Shown in pieces: positions 29,609 to 39,112 of a DNA stretch of 64,000 bases. A program made the position numbers and the translations under genes. This DNA comes from Ascoidea rubescens DSM 1968 (Eukaryota > Ascomycota > Saccharomycetes > Ascoideales > Ascoideaceae): contig NW_017962930.1 in NCBI RefSeq assembly GCF_001661345.1, positions 178,347 to 242,346 of the forward strand. The letters are read 5' to 3'. Numbering within the stretch: the stretch's first letter is position 1; each line of letters starts with the position of its first letter. The notes under the pieces were generated by a model. That model worked only from the letters and a program-made list of their open reading frames with translations. It was not told the DNA's origin and searched no databases.

Positions 29609-30970
29609 TTAACGAGCTAAACCTTTGGCTTTAATAGCTGATGGTCTTCTCCACTTTAAAAGTTTTTCCTTCCAAGATTCGAGATTATTTTGAGGTTGAG
29701 ATTGGGAGTTATTATTACTGCTATTAGTAGTGTCGTTGTTCATGTTAATTTTAAAAGACATTAGCGACTTTCTATGTTTAGCAGTTCTTTGAATATAGGT
29801 GGAAGAAGGAAGATGGTTTGGTAATTTTGAAGCATCTTCAGGTTTGAAGTTTGAATTTCTTCTTCCAGATACACTTGAAACCGAGCCTCTTTTAGCTTTG
29901 GATAATTTAGAAGGTTTAGAAGACTTTGATCTAACTTTTGAGCCATCGGATATTATTGAAGCGATTTCTAGTTGTTGTTGATAAGTGATTCTCAGTATTA
30001 AAGCGGAATTACTGTTTAAAGATCTAGGATTGGGGTTAGTATTATTAGATGTTTGTTTAGAGGGAGTGATTGTTTTCTTTTTTGTTTTGTTATTGTTATT
30101 GTTAGTAGTAGTAGTAGTGGTGGTGGTGGTGATGGTAGGAGAAGTATTTTGAATATTCAAGACACAAATTGTGTCCAAGGGAGATAAATTAGAATCATCG
30201 TATGATTGAAAAGTATTGTTATTGACTTTATTGTTATTCGAGTTTGATAGGCAGTAATTTGAATCCCAATAATCAATGTAATTGCCATTTTTAACAGAGT
30301 TTGTAAAGTTATCATAATTGTTTTCATATTCACCAATGTAATTGATATTATCTTCATTGTTTTCGACAGAGGTTAAGAAGCCCAAGTAGGCATCTCTTAG
30401 TAATTCTTTGATGTCAATAATTGTTTCGGATAATAGTTTTTTTGAAGGAATGTTCAAGGATGAATTGGGATCAGTGTAGAGACAAGCTTTAATGCTGTAG
30501 CAATCAAGCTTAATTTTATTGTTATTGTCAAAAGTGGATAATAATTGTTTTCTTCTTGTGGCAGATAAATTGATTTCATTTTCTGAATTTACCTTTATAA
30601 AATCATTTGATAGATTTAGCCAGAATACTTTTAGATAATTCAAGTTTTCTTGATTATTGTTGTTTAATAGATTAATGAAATTTTCTAGCTCCATTAAGAA
30701 TTTTAAATTTTCGTAACAAAACGTCTTTTTAAGAAAATTTGCAAATTCGAATTTGGAATAAGGACAGGAGGATTGCTCAGATAGAATTTCTTCAAGAGTT
30801 GGAGTTATTTTGATGTCGTCATTTGAAGTTATTGGAGAGTTTGGGGCAGACTGTGAAGTTGGGTTTGTGTTGTATGAGTCAAAGAGAGATGAAGAGTTTG
30901 ACAAGAAAGAAGAGTTCCATTGTATTTGAGAATTAGGTTGCAGAATGCTTCTGGGAATAGATGAGGCCAT
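29609..30970 (-). CDS. RGS2: RGS-domain protein, Rgs2-like
   Basis: This is a GTPase-activating protein for a G-alpha subunit. In S. cerevisiae Rgs2 damps glucose sensing by Gpa2 upstream of cAMP. The 453-residue product begins with an RGS domain at about residues 57-205: PTLEEILSEQSSCPYSKFEF, FLKKTFCYENLKFLMELENF, and the closing SETIIDIKELLRDAYLGFL helix. The rest is a Ser/Asn/Thr-rich basic tail with poly-Thr and Asn runs and a conserved-looking basic end. Rgs2 is preferred over Sst2 because there is no DEP domain and the RGS domain lies at the N-terminus. Rax1 is excluded by the lack of membrane segments. The length exceeds S. cerevisiae Rgs2 (309), mostly because of the low-complexity tail. 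Confidence 0.75.
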   Translation of the reverse strand: MASSIPRSILQPNSQIQWNSSFLSNSSSLFDSYNTNPTSQSAPNSPITSNDDIKITPTLEEILSEQSSCPYSKFEFANFLKKTFCYENLKFLMELENFINLLNNNNQENLNYLKVFWLNLSNDFIKVNSENEINLSATRRKQLLSTFDNNNKIKLDCYSIKACLYTDPNSSLNIPSKKLLSETIIDIKELLRDAYLGFLTSVENNEDNINYIGEYENNYDNFTNSVKNGNYIDYWDSNYCLSNSNNNKVNNNTFQSYDDSNLSPLDTICVLNIQNTSPTITTTTTTTTTNNNNNKTKKKTITPSKQTSNNTNPNPRSLNSNSALILRITYQQQLEIASIISDGSKVRSKSSKPSKLSKAKRGSVSSVSGRRNSNFKPEDASKLPNHLPSSTYIQRTAKHRKSLMSFKINMNNDTTNSSNNNSQSQPQNNLESWKEKLLKWRRPSAIKAKGLAR

Positions 30971-31338
30971 TTTGAAATGTGTATATGACGAGGTGTATAT
31001 ATGTGTATATATATGGGTATATATATAGGCCAGAATGTATGGTAGGTATATAAGACAGATATGGTGTGTGGTTGATATGTGGTGGAGAGAGAGAAAAGCA
31101 AGTAGATATAATAAAAAATTGGCAAGTTTATAAAAGAAACAAGAATTATAAGAAGTAAAAGCAAAGTCTCACAAGAAATCCTTCGAAAAGAATCACATAA
31201 GAGCAGAAGAGAAAGCAGATGGAAAATGATAATATTTATATGAGATTCTGAAAGATAGGCGAGAAAGATAGCAAAAAAACCTAAGAAGCAAAATCGCTAA
31301 ACTGGAAAATAGAGCAGTTAGAGTTGGAACAGTTGAGA

Positions 31339-31377
31339 AAACCCTAAGCGAACTGCGTTGGTGTGCGTAAACCCTAA
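31339..31377 (+). promoter_or_regulatory. paired AAACCCTAA sites (Tbf1/telomere-like)
   Basis: Two identical AAACCCTAA 9-mers, at 31339-31347 and 31369-31377, lie in the same orientation exactly 30 bp apart. The core resembles the RCCCTAA element bound by the Myb factor Tbf1, which in several yeasts drives snoRNA and ribosomal protein genes. The match is by motif only. Confidence 0.35.
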
Positions 31378-31763
31378 CTAAGGCATAAACCAGAAATACC
31401 CGCATAGGGCCGCAGGATAAGCTTTTCTCAAGCAGGAAACGCTTGCACCGTTGAGCATTTCTGCTAGTCCTATTGGTCACTACTGAGTCAGCACAGTCTT
31501 GTTACGCCTGTTTTTGCGGGTGTTGTACACACCTCTGTTGTGGCCGTTACGCAATCACAATAGTGTAATCTAAGCGCGCGTCCAACAGCGGTGGCTTGCC
31601 TAGATACGCATGTTACTTGACACAAGACACCACGGCTTGTACATCAACCCCTCATATCACGTGCAATACGGTTTTTTTGTGCAGCGGACTGCGGGCTGTT
31701 GCCGGGAACACCGCCTACAATCCAGGTCTGTGGGCGTTTCCACGATTGTGATGGTGACGGCGG

Positions 31764-31805
31764 TTTTCTTGCAGCTGTTTTCTCGCAGCTGTTTTCTCGC
31801 AGCCG
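31764..31805. repeat. 14-bp triplicate TTTTCTCGCAGCTG
   Basis: Three adjoining near-identical 14-bp units occur in the first GC-rich island of the RGS2/MRPS16 gap. Confidence 0.85.
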
Positions 31806-32201
31806 TTTGTTGCACCATCGGCAGATTCAGCAGTGACTGTGGGTACACCATGTGTTTAGAAGACAGCTTCCAGTCAAAACACTGTTACAAGAGCCAGTTC
31901 GTTTGTTTTTTCTTCTGAGCAAGGAAACAGAAACAAGAAAACGAACACCGTTTGGGTCACTTTTGCACGTTTGTGCATTAACTTTTAAGCTCCAATCTAA
32001 AATTTAGTTTCAACCATAATTCTAGCCTTGACGCTTCAACTTTTAAATTTCTACTTTTAGGTGTAAGCTTATCGAAGTTTATCTTCCACTGTTTGGGCTT
32101 GCTTTCTCTCCATAAACTGTTTGGATTGCTTATTGCAAAACAAGACAGAGCTATCCGCAGTCCGCCAGCAGTTAGAGCCTGAAAACAGATTTTTCTTCTA
32201 T

Positions 32202-32294
32202 GGAGCAGTAGGTCTGCTCCCAGTACTAGGGCACGTTGGGTTGGACAATCTCAGTTAGAGCAGGTCCTGCTGCAAGGTTTTGATCCCCCAACGT
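32202..32294. other. hairpin cluster, possible structured RNA or tRNA relic
   Basis: GGAGCAG/CTGCTCC (32202-32208 with 32214-32220) forms a perfect 7-bp stem with a 5-base loop. ACGTTGGG (32233-32240) pairs perfectly with CCCAACGT (32287-32294) and encloses a small AGCA/TGCT hairpin. The enclosed CTCAGTTAGAGC and GGTTTTGATCC vaguely recall tRNA A and B boxes, but the element is only about 62 nt and lacks a normal anticodon arm. It is not called as a functional tRNA. Confidence 0.3.
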
Positions 32295-33730
32295 CTAGTG
32301 GAAAATCTAAACGTTATAGTTGCCAAGCAAGAGACAATCAAACATTTTCTCAAACTTGTAGCAGACTATGCATCAGCCTTCTTTATTAGAGCAGGGCAGC
32401 CACGTGGAGTGCACGCGCTTTATGGTGCCTGCCACGACCTGAGTCCCACCGTCAGAGGGGATTTGTTTGGGTCCGGAGCTCTCACGCAGCGTACCAAGAT
32501 CTTTCCCAGCTTTCTCCCAACCTCTGCTTCTTTGTTGAGGAATCCCACTTTTTCATCCGGAGGGTGTCAAACAGACTGTTTTTTACCCACTTTTCTGCGC
32601 GTGATTGTATTTACATCCAGCTGCTGGAATCGTTATGCTGGTACTGGAGCCTCTAAAACAAGACCATATCATCCATCAATATTAAAGCAACTCATAAAGC
32701 AATACCTTCACTGAAGTTACATTGGTTTGTTCGACAATCTTTGTAATAACTGCTATTTTCAATAATTACCATTTCGAAGAAACATCTAGCTGAATATTTT
32801 TTCCTGAGAGTTCATCTCCTTATTCATTAATCTTCTTGCTCTTTTTCTTTTTCAAACCAAATTTGAGTAAATTCCATCTTATTTCATTCGTCTACACCAC
32901 CTCGAGTTTTTCTACTCAAATGCGGTGACTATTGCATTGGAATTTTTCACTGGTTGGTCCAATTCTTCTAAAGATACTCTATTCACTAATTTGGCTTTAC
33001 TAGATTCGCAAGAAACCCACAAGAAATTTCCCAAGAAATTTCCCAAGGAATTGATTCCAAACTCAGTAAGTTCAAAAAAATTTAATAAGTTATTTATGAA
33101 TTTAATGATCTATAGAAATTCAATTTCGTTTAAACATTTACAAACAATCTAAATAGCAATCTAAAAATCTAAAAATTTAGTTTCTACTTAATCATTTTTT
33201 TCCCATCTCAACTCAACTTTACTAATTATGCTTTGTTTTTATCCCATATTTTGGCGAATTTCTATTTAGTCAACTAATCTCATATTGATTTTATAATTTA
33301 CAATTCATATAAGCCAAAATCGCTCTCTGCATTAAACTCGCTAAATTCATTAAATTTAATGAATTTATTATCTTTCTTTTAGTCCATTATAAACCCCTGC
33401 TTTTCTTTTTCTGAAACCCTGTGCAATTTGCTATTTCTTTCACTCTTTAACTTTTTTATTTCACTTGTCTATTTTTTTATCAATTTTTATTCATTTTATT
33501 CACTTCAATTCACTTTCATCCACTTTCCTCTACTTCAATTCAATTCAACTCAATTCAATTCGGTTTCTTTCTTTCTCCTCATATTTCTTCCTTTTTTTTT
33601 CTTCCCAACACACCCACAGTTGTGGCTACGTGGAGTTATGCATACAAATGCATATTCTCACATATATATTCCCACCACCATTTGCAATTGAATAATTTAA
33701 TTGCACTTTCAAATCGAATTATTATCAAAT

Positions 33731-33780
33731 CATCTTCGATCATCTTCAATCTTCTTCAATCTTCTTCAATCTTTTTCAAC
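33731..33780. repeat. 10-bp tandem repeat CTTCTTCAAT upstream of MRPS16
   Basis: Five adjoining 10-bp units (CATCTTCGAT, CATCTTCAAT, CTTCTTCAAT twice, CTTTTTCAAC) lie about 330-380 bp before the MRPS16 ATG. A looser 5/10-bp CAATT/CACTT array lies at 33501-33560. Confidence 0.8.
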
Positions 33781-34112
33781 CATGAATCATTTGGATGAGG
33801 TTTAGATACTTTCTCACATATTTCTAAACCTCCCTTAACAACTTCATACCTTATATTATCTAATCTAATACTCAATTAATACCAATAATGCTATCAAGCA
33901 ATATTACCCAATGTAATCTCTCAAATCACGTTTTTTCCATCACGTGCTATTTTTAACTTTACATTATTTTCAATCTCATAATGATTTCTTCGAGTTTTTT
34001 CATTATCTTAAATATTCAATATTAATTTTTTGCTCTTCACAACAAACCTATATCTCCAGGAGCTTTTTTAATAAACCAATACAACCAAAAACAAAAACAA
34101 AACAAAATAAAA

Positions 34113-34496
34113 ATGGCTCCTTGTATTAGAATAAGACTTGCAAGATTCGGTAGAAGAAATTCTCCTCTATACAATATTGTGGTTGCTAAATCTAGATCTC
34201 GTAGAGATGGTAAACCAATTGAAGTCCTAGGAACTTATAATCCAATCCCAAGACCAATAAATCCCTCTTCTTTAATTCCCCCCAAAGAAGACTTGCCTGT
34301 CAAACTCGTTAAGGATATTGAACTAGATTTTGAAAAATCAAAATATTGGATAGGTGTTGGTGCTCAACCAAGTAAAACTGTTATAAGATTATTTCAAAAA
34401 GCTGGAATATTGGGTGAAGAATGGTCTTCTTTTGATAAAAACAAAAAAATTCTCAATTCTAAACAAGTAGTGCCTCCAAGAAACGTCATTGAATAA
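34113..34496 (+). CDS. MRPS16: mitochondrial ribosomal protein bS16m
   Basis: This is a small-subunit mitoribosome protein homologous to bacterial S16. It has 127 residues, close to the S. cerevisiae 121. The bS16 hallmark at the N-terminus is clear: [20 protein letters not shown] and [20 protein letters not shown]. The family's Asp/[16 protein letters not shown] segment follows, then a [11 protein letters not shown] helix. There is no separate cleavable presequence, as is usual for this protein, whose basic N-terminus may itself target it. The start sits in an A-rich context with no competing upstream ATG in frame. A CACGTG site lies about 170 bp upstream. Confidence 0.95.
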   Translation: MAPCIRIRLARFGRRNSPLYNIVVAKSRSRRDGKPIEVLGTYNPIPRPINPSSLIPPKEDLPVKLVKDIELDFEKSKYWIGVGAQPSKTVIRLFQKAGILGEEWSSFDKNKKILNSKQVVPPRNVIE

Positions 34497-34846
34497 ATTA
34501 TTGCTAAAATTAATCAATTAATTATAAAACTTAATTCCACCTAATTGCACTGAATTACATTAAATTTACTCAAATTTACTCAAATTCAATCCAATTCAAT
34601 ATAACTGAATTGTTTATATTCTTTAATATTATCTGTATGTACATATCTATATCTCTATTTTTTTTTTTAGGCTTTCGTTATTTTTTCTATAAATGAATAT
34701 TTCAGTGTTTTGAATACCAAAAAGGAAAATAATATAAAAAGAAATTATCGAAAAAAAATGATGGCATAATAAATGAAAAAAAAAAAAAAAAATTACAAAT
34801 TGAAAAAAAAACCACAGAAATATAAAATATAAAATATAAATATAAT
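34497..34846. other. convergent MRPS16/RPA135 3' spacer
   Basis: This 350-bp AT-rich spacer has a poly-A run near 34777 and TATGTA/TATATA-like signals. A 10-bp quasi-repeat (CAAATTTACT-like) lies at 34561-34600. There is no GC-rich island and no gene. Confidence 0.5.
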
Positions 34847-37800
34847 CTATTTAGGTGTAACCTCATAACGCAATCTGATACCCATTGCAGCTAATTCAGA
34901 ATCAAGATATTTTAAAACAAATGGTATACCAACTGTAGTTGTATTTTGTCCACCAAGAAATCTATTTCCTTGCCCATCTTCCCAAACACTTGCATCATCA
35001 ACTCCCAAACTACTTGGTAGTTTATTTGATTCAACTTTCACTGAACAACGTCTACATCTCACTGTAGATTGTGCTCCAATTCTTGGTACTGAAGCTTGTG
35101 TTGTTAAAATCGATCCACATTCACGACAAATAGATGTTTGTGTGTAATCTGAACAATTCAATAATCTATCCTGTAATAAAAATGCTGTGCCATGCCCAAT
35201 TAATGCATCTCTTTCCATTTCTCCAACACGAATACCACCACTTCTTTTACGTCCCTTAACAGGTTGCATTGTTAATGAATTAACTGGCCCTGTAGATCTA
35301 ACTTGAAACTTATCGTTAACCATATGACGCAATCTTTGATAATAAACAACTCCAATATATATGTCAGCTCTCATTTCTTCCCCAGTTACTCCAGAATACA
35401 TTGGTTCATTTCCATGATAATTAAATCCAGATTTTAGTAACTGTTCACCAAAGAAATCGGCTGGTGTATCTGTTTCATCAAATTTCCATGGCGTAGCATC
35501 TTGTGCAATCCCCTGTAGTGCTCCAGCTTTACCCGCAAGAGATTCAACAAACATACCAATTGTCATACGTGATGGGAAAGCATGAGGATTGATAATAACG
35601 TCCGGCTGAATACCACTTTCACTAAATGGCATATCAACCGTAGGCCATCTTCTTGAACATGTTCCCTTTTGACCATGTCTTGATGAAAATTTGTCACCAA
35701 TTTGAGTATGACGTGGTATTCTATATTTAATTGTTATAATTTGTGATTCTTGATCAACATTATCATCTCCAACTAATTTAACTTCCTCAATATATGCTGC
35801 TTCAGAAGAATGGTATGTTTTGCATTTGGTTTTTCCTAATGTATCATCATAATATGCAACAACTGGATCGCCCTCATTGACCATCACACCAATTATTGGT
35901 AACCCATCAGCATCCAATTTCTCTCTCCAAGTTTCTGGCCATTGATCAGTTCCAAATCCAAAATGTTGAGTAATTGGATCTCCCCTTCTTCTACTGAGCG
36001 ATAAATCAATTTTTTCGACTTTATAAACAACACCATACGCAAAACCCCTTTCATCTGCTGATTTATTAACTATCATTGCATCATCCATATCATATCCAGT
36101 GTAGGCAATTACAGCAACAACTGCATTTGTACCATTGGGGAAATTATCCATACCATATTCATCATATAATTTTGATTTGACAATTGGCGTTTGTCCAGAT
36201 TGTAATCTGTATAATTTGTTATCAGATCTATGAACCAAAGCAGTACCTGGTGTACCCATTGTTTGTTTACCCATCTGACATTGGTACATATTACGCGGTG
36301 ATTGATTGAAATCGGAAAAGGGAGTTAAGTTTGCTAAGATTGATAAAATATTAGTTGGTTTAAATTCAACATGTGTATGTATGTTTTTTATGATTTCTTC
36401 TGGAGTAACAGCAATATTCATATAGACTTGTTCAAATGGTCCAACAATATCCTTTTTATCATTTGCTAAATAACGAACAGGTCTCATCATTCTAGACCTT
36501 CCACCAAATAAAAACAATCCTGGATATTGACCTTTTGCAGATTGTGGAACATAACCGATTTCTAAATCTAAAGGTATATTATGTTTACCTTCAACTTTCC
36601 AATATCTTAAACTGTCTGCTATAATTCTAGCATCTTCATGTGTACACCAACCTATAATTCTGCCATCTAGTTGTACACAACTAAAATTAGGACCTGCAGC
36701 ATGAGTATGAGAAGGTGAAACACCCAATAAATATAAAAGTTCGGGCACCTTGGATACATCGGAATCTTGAGTTGCAATTATACATTTATGTGCCAAATGA
36801 TTTAATAAACCACAGGGAGAACCATCTGGAGTATGTACAGGACAGAGAAAACCCCAAGATTCAGGTAATAATTTACGAACTGTTGTAGTCTTTAATTGAG
36901 CAAAAAAAGAACCTCTATGAACCATTCGAAAATGGGAGATAAAACGGTAAAAGTTAATTTTTTCAGCAACAACAGTATAGCCAGAAACTTGCTGTAAATC
37001 TAGACCGGAATGAGAAATCAAGTTACCAGTTGAGAGGAAATATTGCAACTTTTGACCTATATTTTCATTCATTCTCAGAAAACACCGAGAAATATACTTT
37101 TTATCCTCAAAATTTATGGCAATACCTCTAGTTATATCTGTTTGAATTTGTAATCTAAAATTGTTGAGATATTCTTCGATTTTTTCTTTGATGATCATAC
37201 CGTAAAGAAAACCACCAAGCAATATTTCTTGATGTTGAGCACTATCTGGATTATCAGGAGAGCATTCTGAGGATGCCAAAGTGTATAATTTTCTAATCAT
37301 GAATAGAAGCAACTTGAATTTATCATTGTTATTGGATAAATGAACAAGAACAATTTTTTGAAGGATCAGTTCTCCTGCTTCAATATCAGTAACGTCTTTT
37401 GAAAACCCAAATACTGCTCTAAACTTATCACCTAAATAGGATAAAGTTTCATTTTTTGTGAACAAGTTATAAAATTTAAAAGATCTTAATAAGATTTCAA
37501 GACGATCGGTTAAAAAGGAATTTGAAGTATCAGAACCAACTAAACCATCAAAAATCTGCCTATCATTCGTTTCGACCAAGGCTTTTAATATTATCATTAC
37601 TGGAATTAAGTATTCGTTTTTTCTCCAAGAAAATCTAAAAGTTACATTACCATCTTTCAAAAAATGTAAAACGTTTGATTGAGAAGATTGATCAGGTCTA
37701 ACCGATCTTATAGAAACACCGAATTTTGAATAAGAAGTTCCTCTATTTTGAAAAGAAGGACGTATTATAGCCATTGGATGGTTACGACGAGGAACAATTA

Positions 37801-38353
37801 ACATACGAATAATTTTTTCAATACCGTTTACGATAAAATAACCACCTAATTCATCACTTTCTTCTTTAGCTTTTACTAATTCATCTGGAGAAAGAGATTC
37901 TAAATGGCATCTATTTGACTTGACCATGATAGGAATTTGGCCGGCTTCTCTTGTTTGAGAGAGTTCTTCGCCATCATTAACCGACCAACAAACTTTTAGT
38001 AGTAGACGACTTCTATAAGTTGTATGTCTTTCTCGACATTCTACAGGATATATTCTTCTGTTAAGAGAAATGGTATCATTTTGCGTGACAGCAGGTTTGG
38101 CCAATTGAACCGAATCTACTCTAATTTTGATTTTGTTTCCAACTCTGTAAGGATCATTGTTGTCATAAACAGTAATTGAGCCAATATCTTTTACAGCCAA
38201 GTTTAATATACCACCATCAGGACCTTCAGTCAAGCCATTGAAGGAGCCAATGTGAGGTTGAACAGCTTCGGTTAATAAAGGGTAAGCAGATTTATTCTTT
38301 GGGGGATTTTGAAAACGCCTCTGAGTTTTCAAGGTAGAGAACTTGACTGTCAT
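34847..38353 (-). CDS. RPA135: RNA polymerase I second-largest subunit Rpa135
   Basis: This is the beta-like subunit of RNA polymerase I, which transcribes rDNA in the nucleolus. The 1168-residue product compares with 1203 in S. cerevisiae. The start fits: RRFQNPPKNKSAYPLLTEAV is followed by QPHIGSFNGLTEGPDGGILN, which is specific to the Pol I rather than the Pol II or III paralogue. Catalytic-core signatures include ESWGFLCPVHTPDGSPCGLL, GYDMDDAMIVNKSADERGF and DKFSSRHGQKGTCS (about 890). The C-terminal zinc ribbon CRECGS...CRRCSV lies at about 1078-1104, and the end is DSELAAMGIRLRYEVTPK. Only two in-frame CTG codons were found, near 37076 and 37367, neither at a residue I know to be invariant leucine. 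An RRPE-like site lies upstream. Confidence 0.98.
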   Translation of the reverse strand: MTVKFSTLKTQRRFQNPPKNKSAYPLLTEAVQPHIGSFNGLTEGPDGGILNLAVKDIGSITVYDNNDPYRVGNKIKIRVDSVQLAKPAVTQNDTISLNRRIYPVECRERHTTYRSRLLLKVCWSVNDGEELSQTREAGQIPIMVKSNRCHLESLSPDELVKAKEESDELGGYFIVNGIEKIIRMLIVPRRNHPMAIIRPSFQNRGTSYSKFGVSIRSVRPDQSSQSNVLHFLKDGNVTFRFSWRKNEYLIPVMIILKALVETNDRQIFDGLVGSDTSNSFLTDRLEILLRSFKFYNLFTKNETLSYLGDKFRAVFGFSKDVTDIEAGELILQKIVLVHLSNNNDKFKLLLFMIRKLYTLASSECSPDNPDSAQHQEILLGGFLYGMIIKEKIEEYLNNFRLQIQTDITRGIAINFEDKKYISRCFLRMNENIGQKLQYFLSTGNLISHSGLDLQQVSGYTVVAEKINFYRFISHFRMVHRGSFFAQLKTTTVRKLLPESWGFLCPVHTPDGSPCGLLNHLAHKCIIATQDSDVSKVPELLYLLGVSPSHTHAAGPNFSCVQLDGRIIGWCTHEDARIIADSLRYWKVEGKHNIPLDLEIGYVPQSAKGQYPGLFLFGGRSRMMRPVRYLANDKKDIVGPFEQVYMNIAVTPEEIIKNIHTHVEFKPTNILSILANLTPFSDFNQSPRNMYQCQMGKQTMGTPGTALVHRSDNKLYRLQSGQTPIVKSKLYDEYGMDNFPNGTNAVVAVIAYTGYDMDDAMIVNKSADERGFAYGVVYKVEKIDLSLSRRRGDPITQHFGFGTDQWPETWREKLDADGLPIIGVMVNEGDPVVAYYDDTLGKTKCKTYHSSEAAYIEEVKLVGDDNVDQESQIITIKYRIPRHTQIGDKFSSRHGQKGTCSRRWPTVDMPFSESGIQPDVIINPHAFPSRMTIGMFVESLAGKAGALQGIAQDATPWKFDETDTPADFFGEQLLKSGFNYHGNEPMYSGVTGEEMRADIYIGVVYYQRLRHMVNDKFQVRSTGPVNSLTMQPVKGRKRSGGIRVGEMERDALIGHGTAFLLQDRLLNCSDYTQTSICRECGSILTTQASVPRIGAQSTVRCRRCSVKVESNKLPSSLGVDDASVWEDGQGNRFLGGQNTTTVGIPFVLKYLDSELAAMGIRLRYEVTPK

Positions 38354-39112
38354 TGAATGAATTGAATGAGATATATGATATATTACAACAGAGTCTTGAG
38401 TCTTGAGTATTGAAGGATTTTAGCAAAACAGTGTAATCAGATATAAACCGATATATATATTCAGATCTATTCCAATGTTTATGCACCAGAAAAAAAATTG
38501 AAAAATAATGAAAAATTTAAACTGTAAAATTTTTTTCCGTGGGTTAAACCGTGAAAACTTACATAATCCAGATTACCTAAATATTAGATAATCTTTGCAA
38601 CACAGCTTAGAAATCATACCAAACCTTAAGCATGGAACTAGAAGTTCGTTCTTTTATATTCGAAGAATGTAGTTGAGGTGGAAATACGAAATTCTTGAGA
38701 TTGAGAGGAATTTTTTGCGATTGGAGATAGATAAATGAAAAAGAAAACCAAAAGAATTTCTATGTAAATAGCAAACAGCAACTTCTTTTTGTTAGTAAAA
38801 ATTGAAAGAAAAGAGTTAAGAGAGAAAAAAAGAATGTTAAAAAAGGACATTTATTGATAGTAAATAACAAATGAAAAGTAGGGAATAAGTAGTCAAAAAC
38901 ATAAATCAAAAACAATGAGAATCAATTAAAGGGGCGATCATTTAATGAAAATGATATAAATGATATAGATGATATAAGTGATATAGATGATATATTTAAA
39001 TAATAGAATCAATCAATTAATTAAATAGTTAATTAACCGATTGGATGATTAATTTAAAGAGTAAAAGGTAAAGAGAATTTTCAACAAGCAGATAGAATTA
39101 GACAGAATCAGA
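38354..39112. promoter_or_regulatory. RPA135 promoter and tropomyosin 3' region
   Basis: This 759-bp AT-rich spacer separates two genes on the minus strand. It lacks a GC-rich island, unlike most 5' regions here. A 9-bp array, consensus TGATATARA, lies at about 38951-38995, nearer the tropomyosin stop. The RPA135-proximal part has an RRPE-like site and a GAGTCTT duplication near 38391-38406. Confidence 0.45.
38509..38518. promoter_or_regulatory. RRPE-like site upstream of RPA135
   Basis: TGAAAAATTT, about 156 bp before the RPA135 ATG, matches the rRNA-processing element bound by Stb3 in S. cerevisiae. That is plausible for a Pol I subunit. No GATGAG (PAC) partner was seen nearby. In AT-rich DNA the motif can occur by chance. 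Confidence 0.35.

Larger units (their letters stand above)
30971..34112. promoter_or_regulatory. long divergent RGS2/MRPS16 gap with two GC-rich islands
   Basis: This 3.1-kb gap contains two GC-rich islands, at about 31320-31900 and 32380-32660. The first has paired AAACCCTAA sites, an inverted CCAAT box (31472-31476), CACGTG (31658-31663) and a 14-bp triplicate. Between the islands sits a hairpin cluster (32202-32294). The second has CACGTG (32401-32406) and CGCGTGATT (32598-32606). From 32.7 to 34.1 kb the sequence is pyrimidine-rich on the + strand with 5- and 10-bp repeats and CACGTG at 33941-33946, about 170 bp before MRPS16. The longest open frame (32280-32714) has no ATG. An unannotated non-coding RNA is possible. 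Confidence 0.45.

Noticed and set aside
32231-32296. possible tRNA gene
   Set aside because: A/B-box-like words and a pairing acceptor-like stem are present, but the element is too short, the T-arm stem mismatches and there is no proper anticodon arm. It is kept only as a structured-element observation.
32280-32714. 144-codon open frame in the RGS2/MRPS16 gap
   Set aside because: It contains no ATG at all (it opens with TTG), lies partly in a GC-rich island where stops are rare by composition, and resembles no family I know.
33066-33268. possible second intron (GTAAGT at 33066, TACTAAT near 33219, ATTTAG near 33268)
   Set aside because: The flanking sequence does not join into a recognisable protein, and the branch box is not exact.
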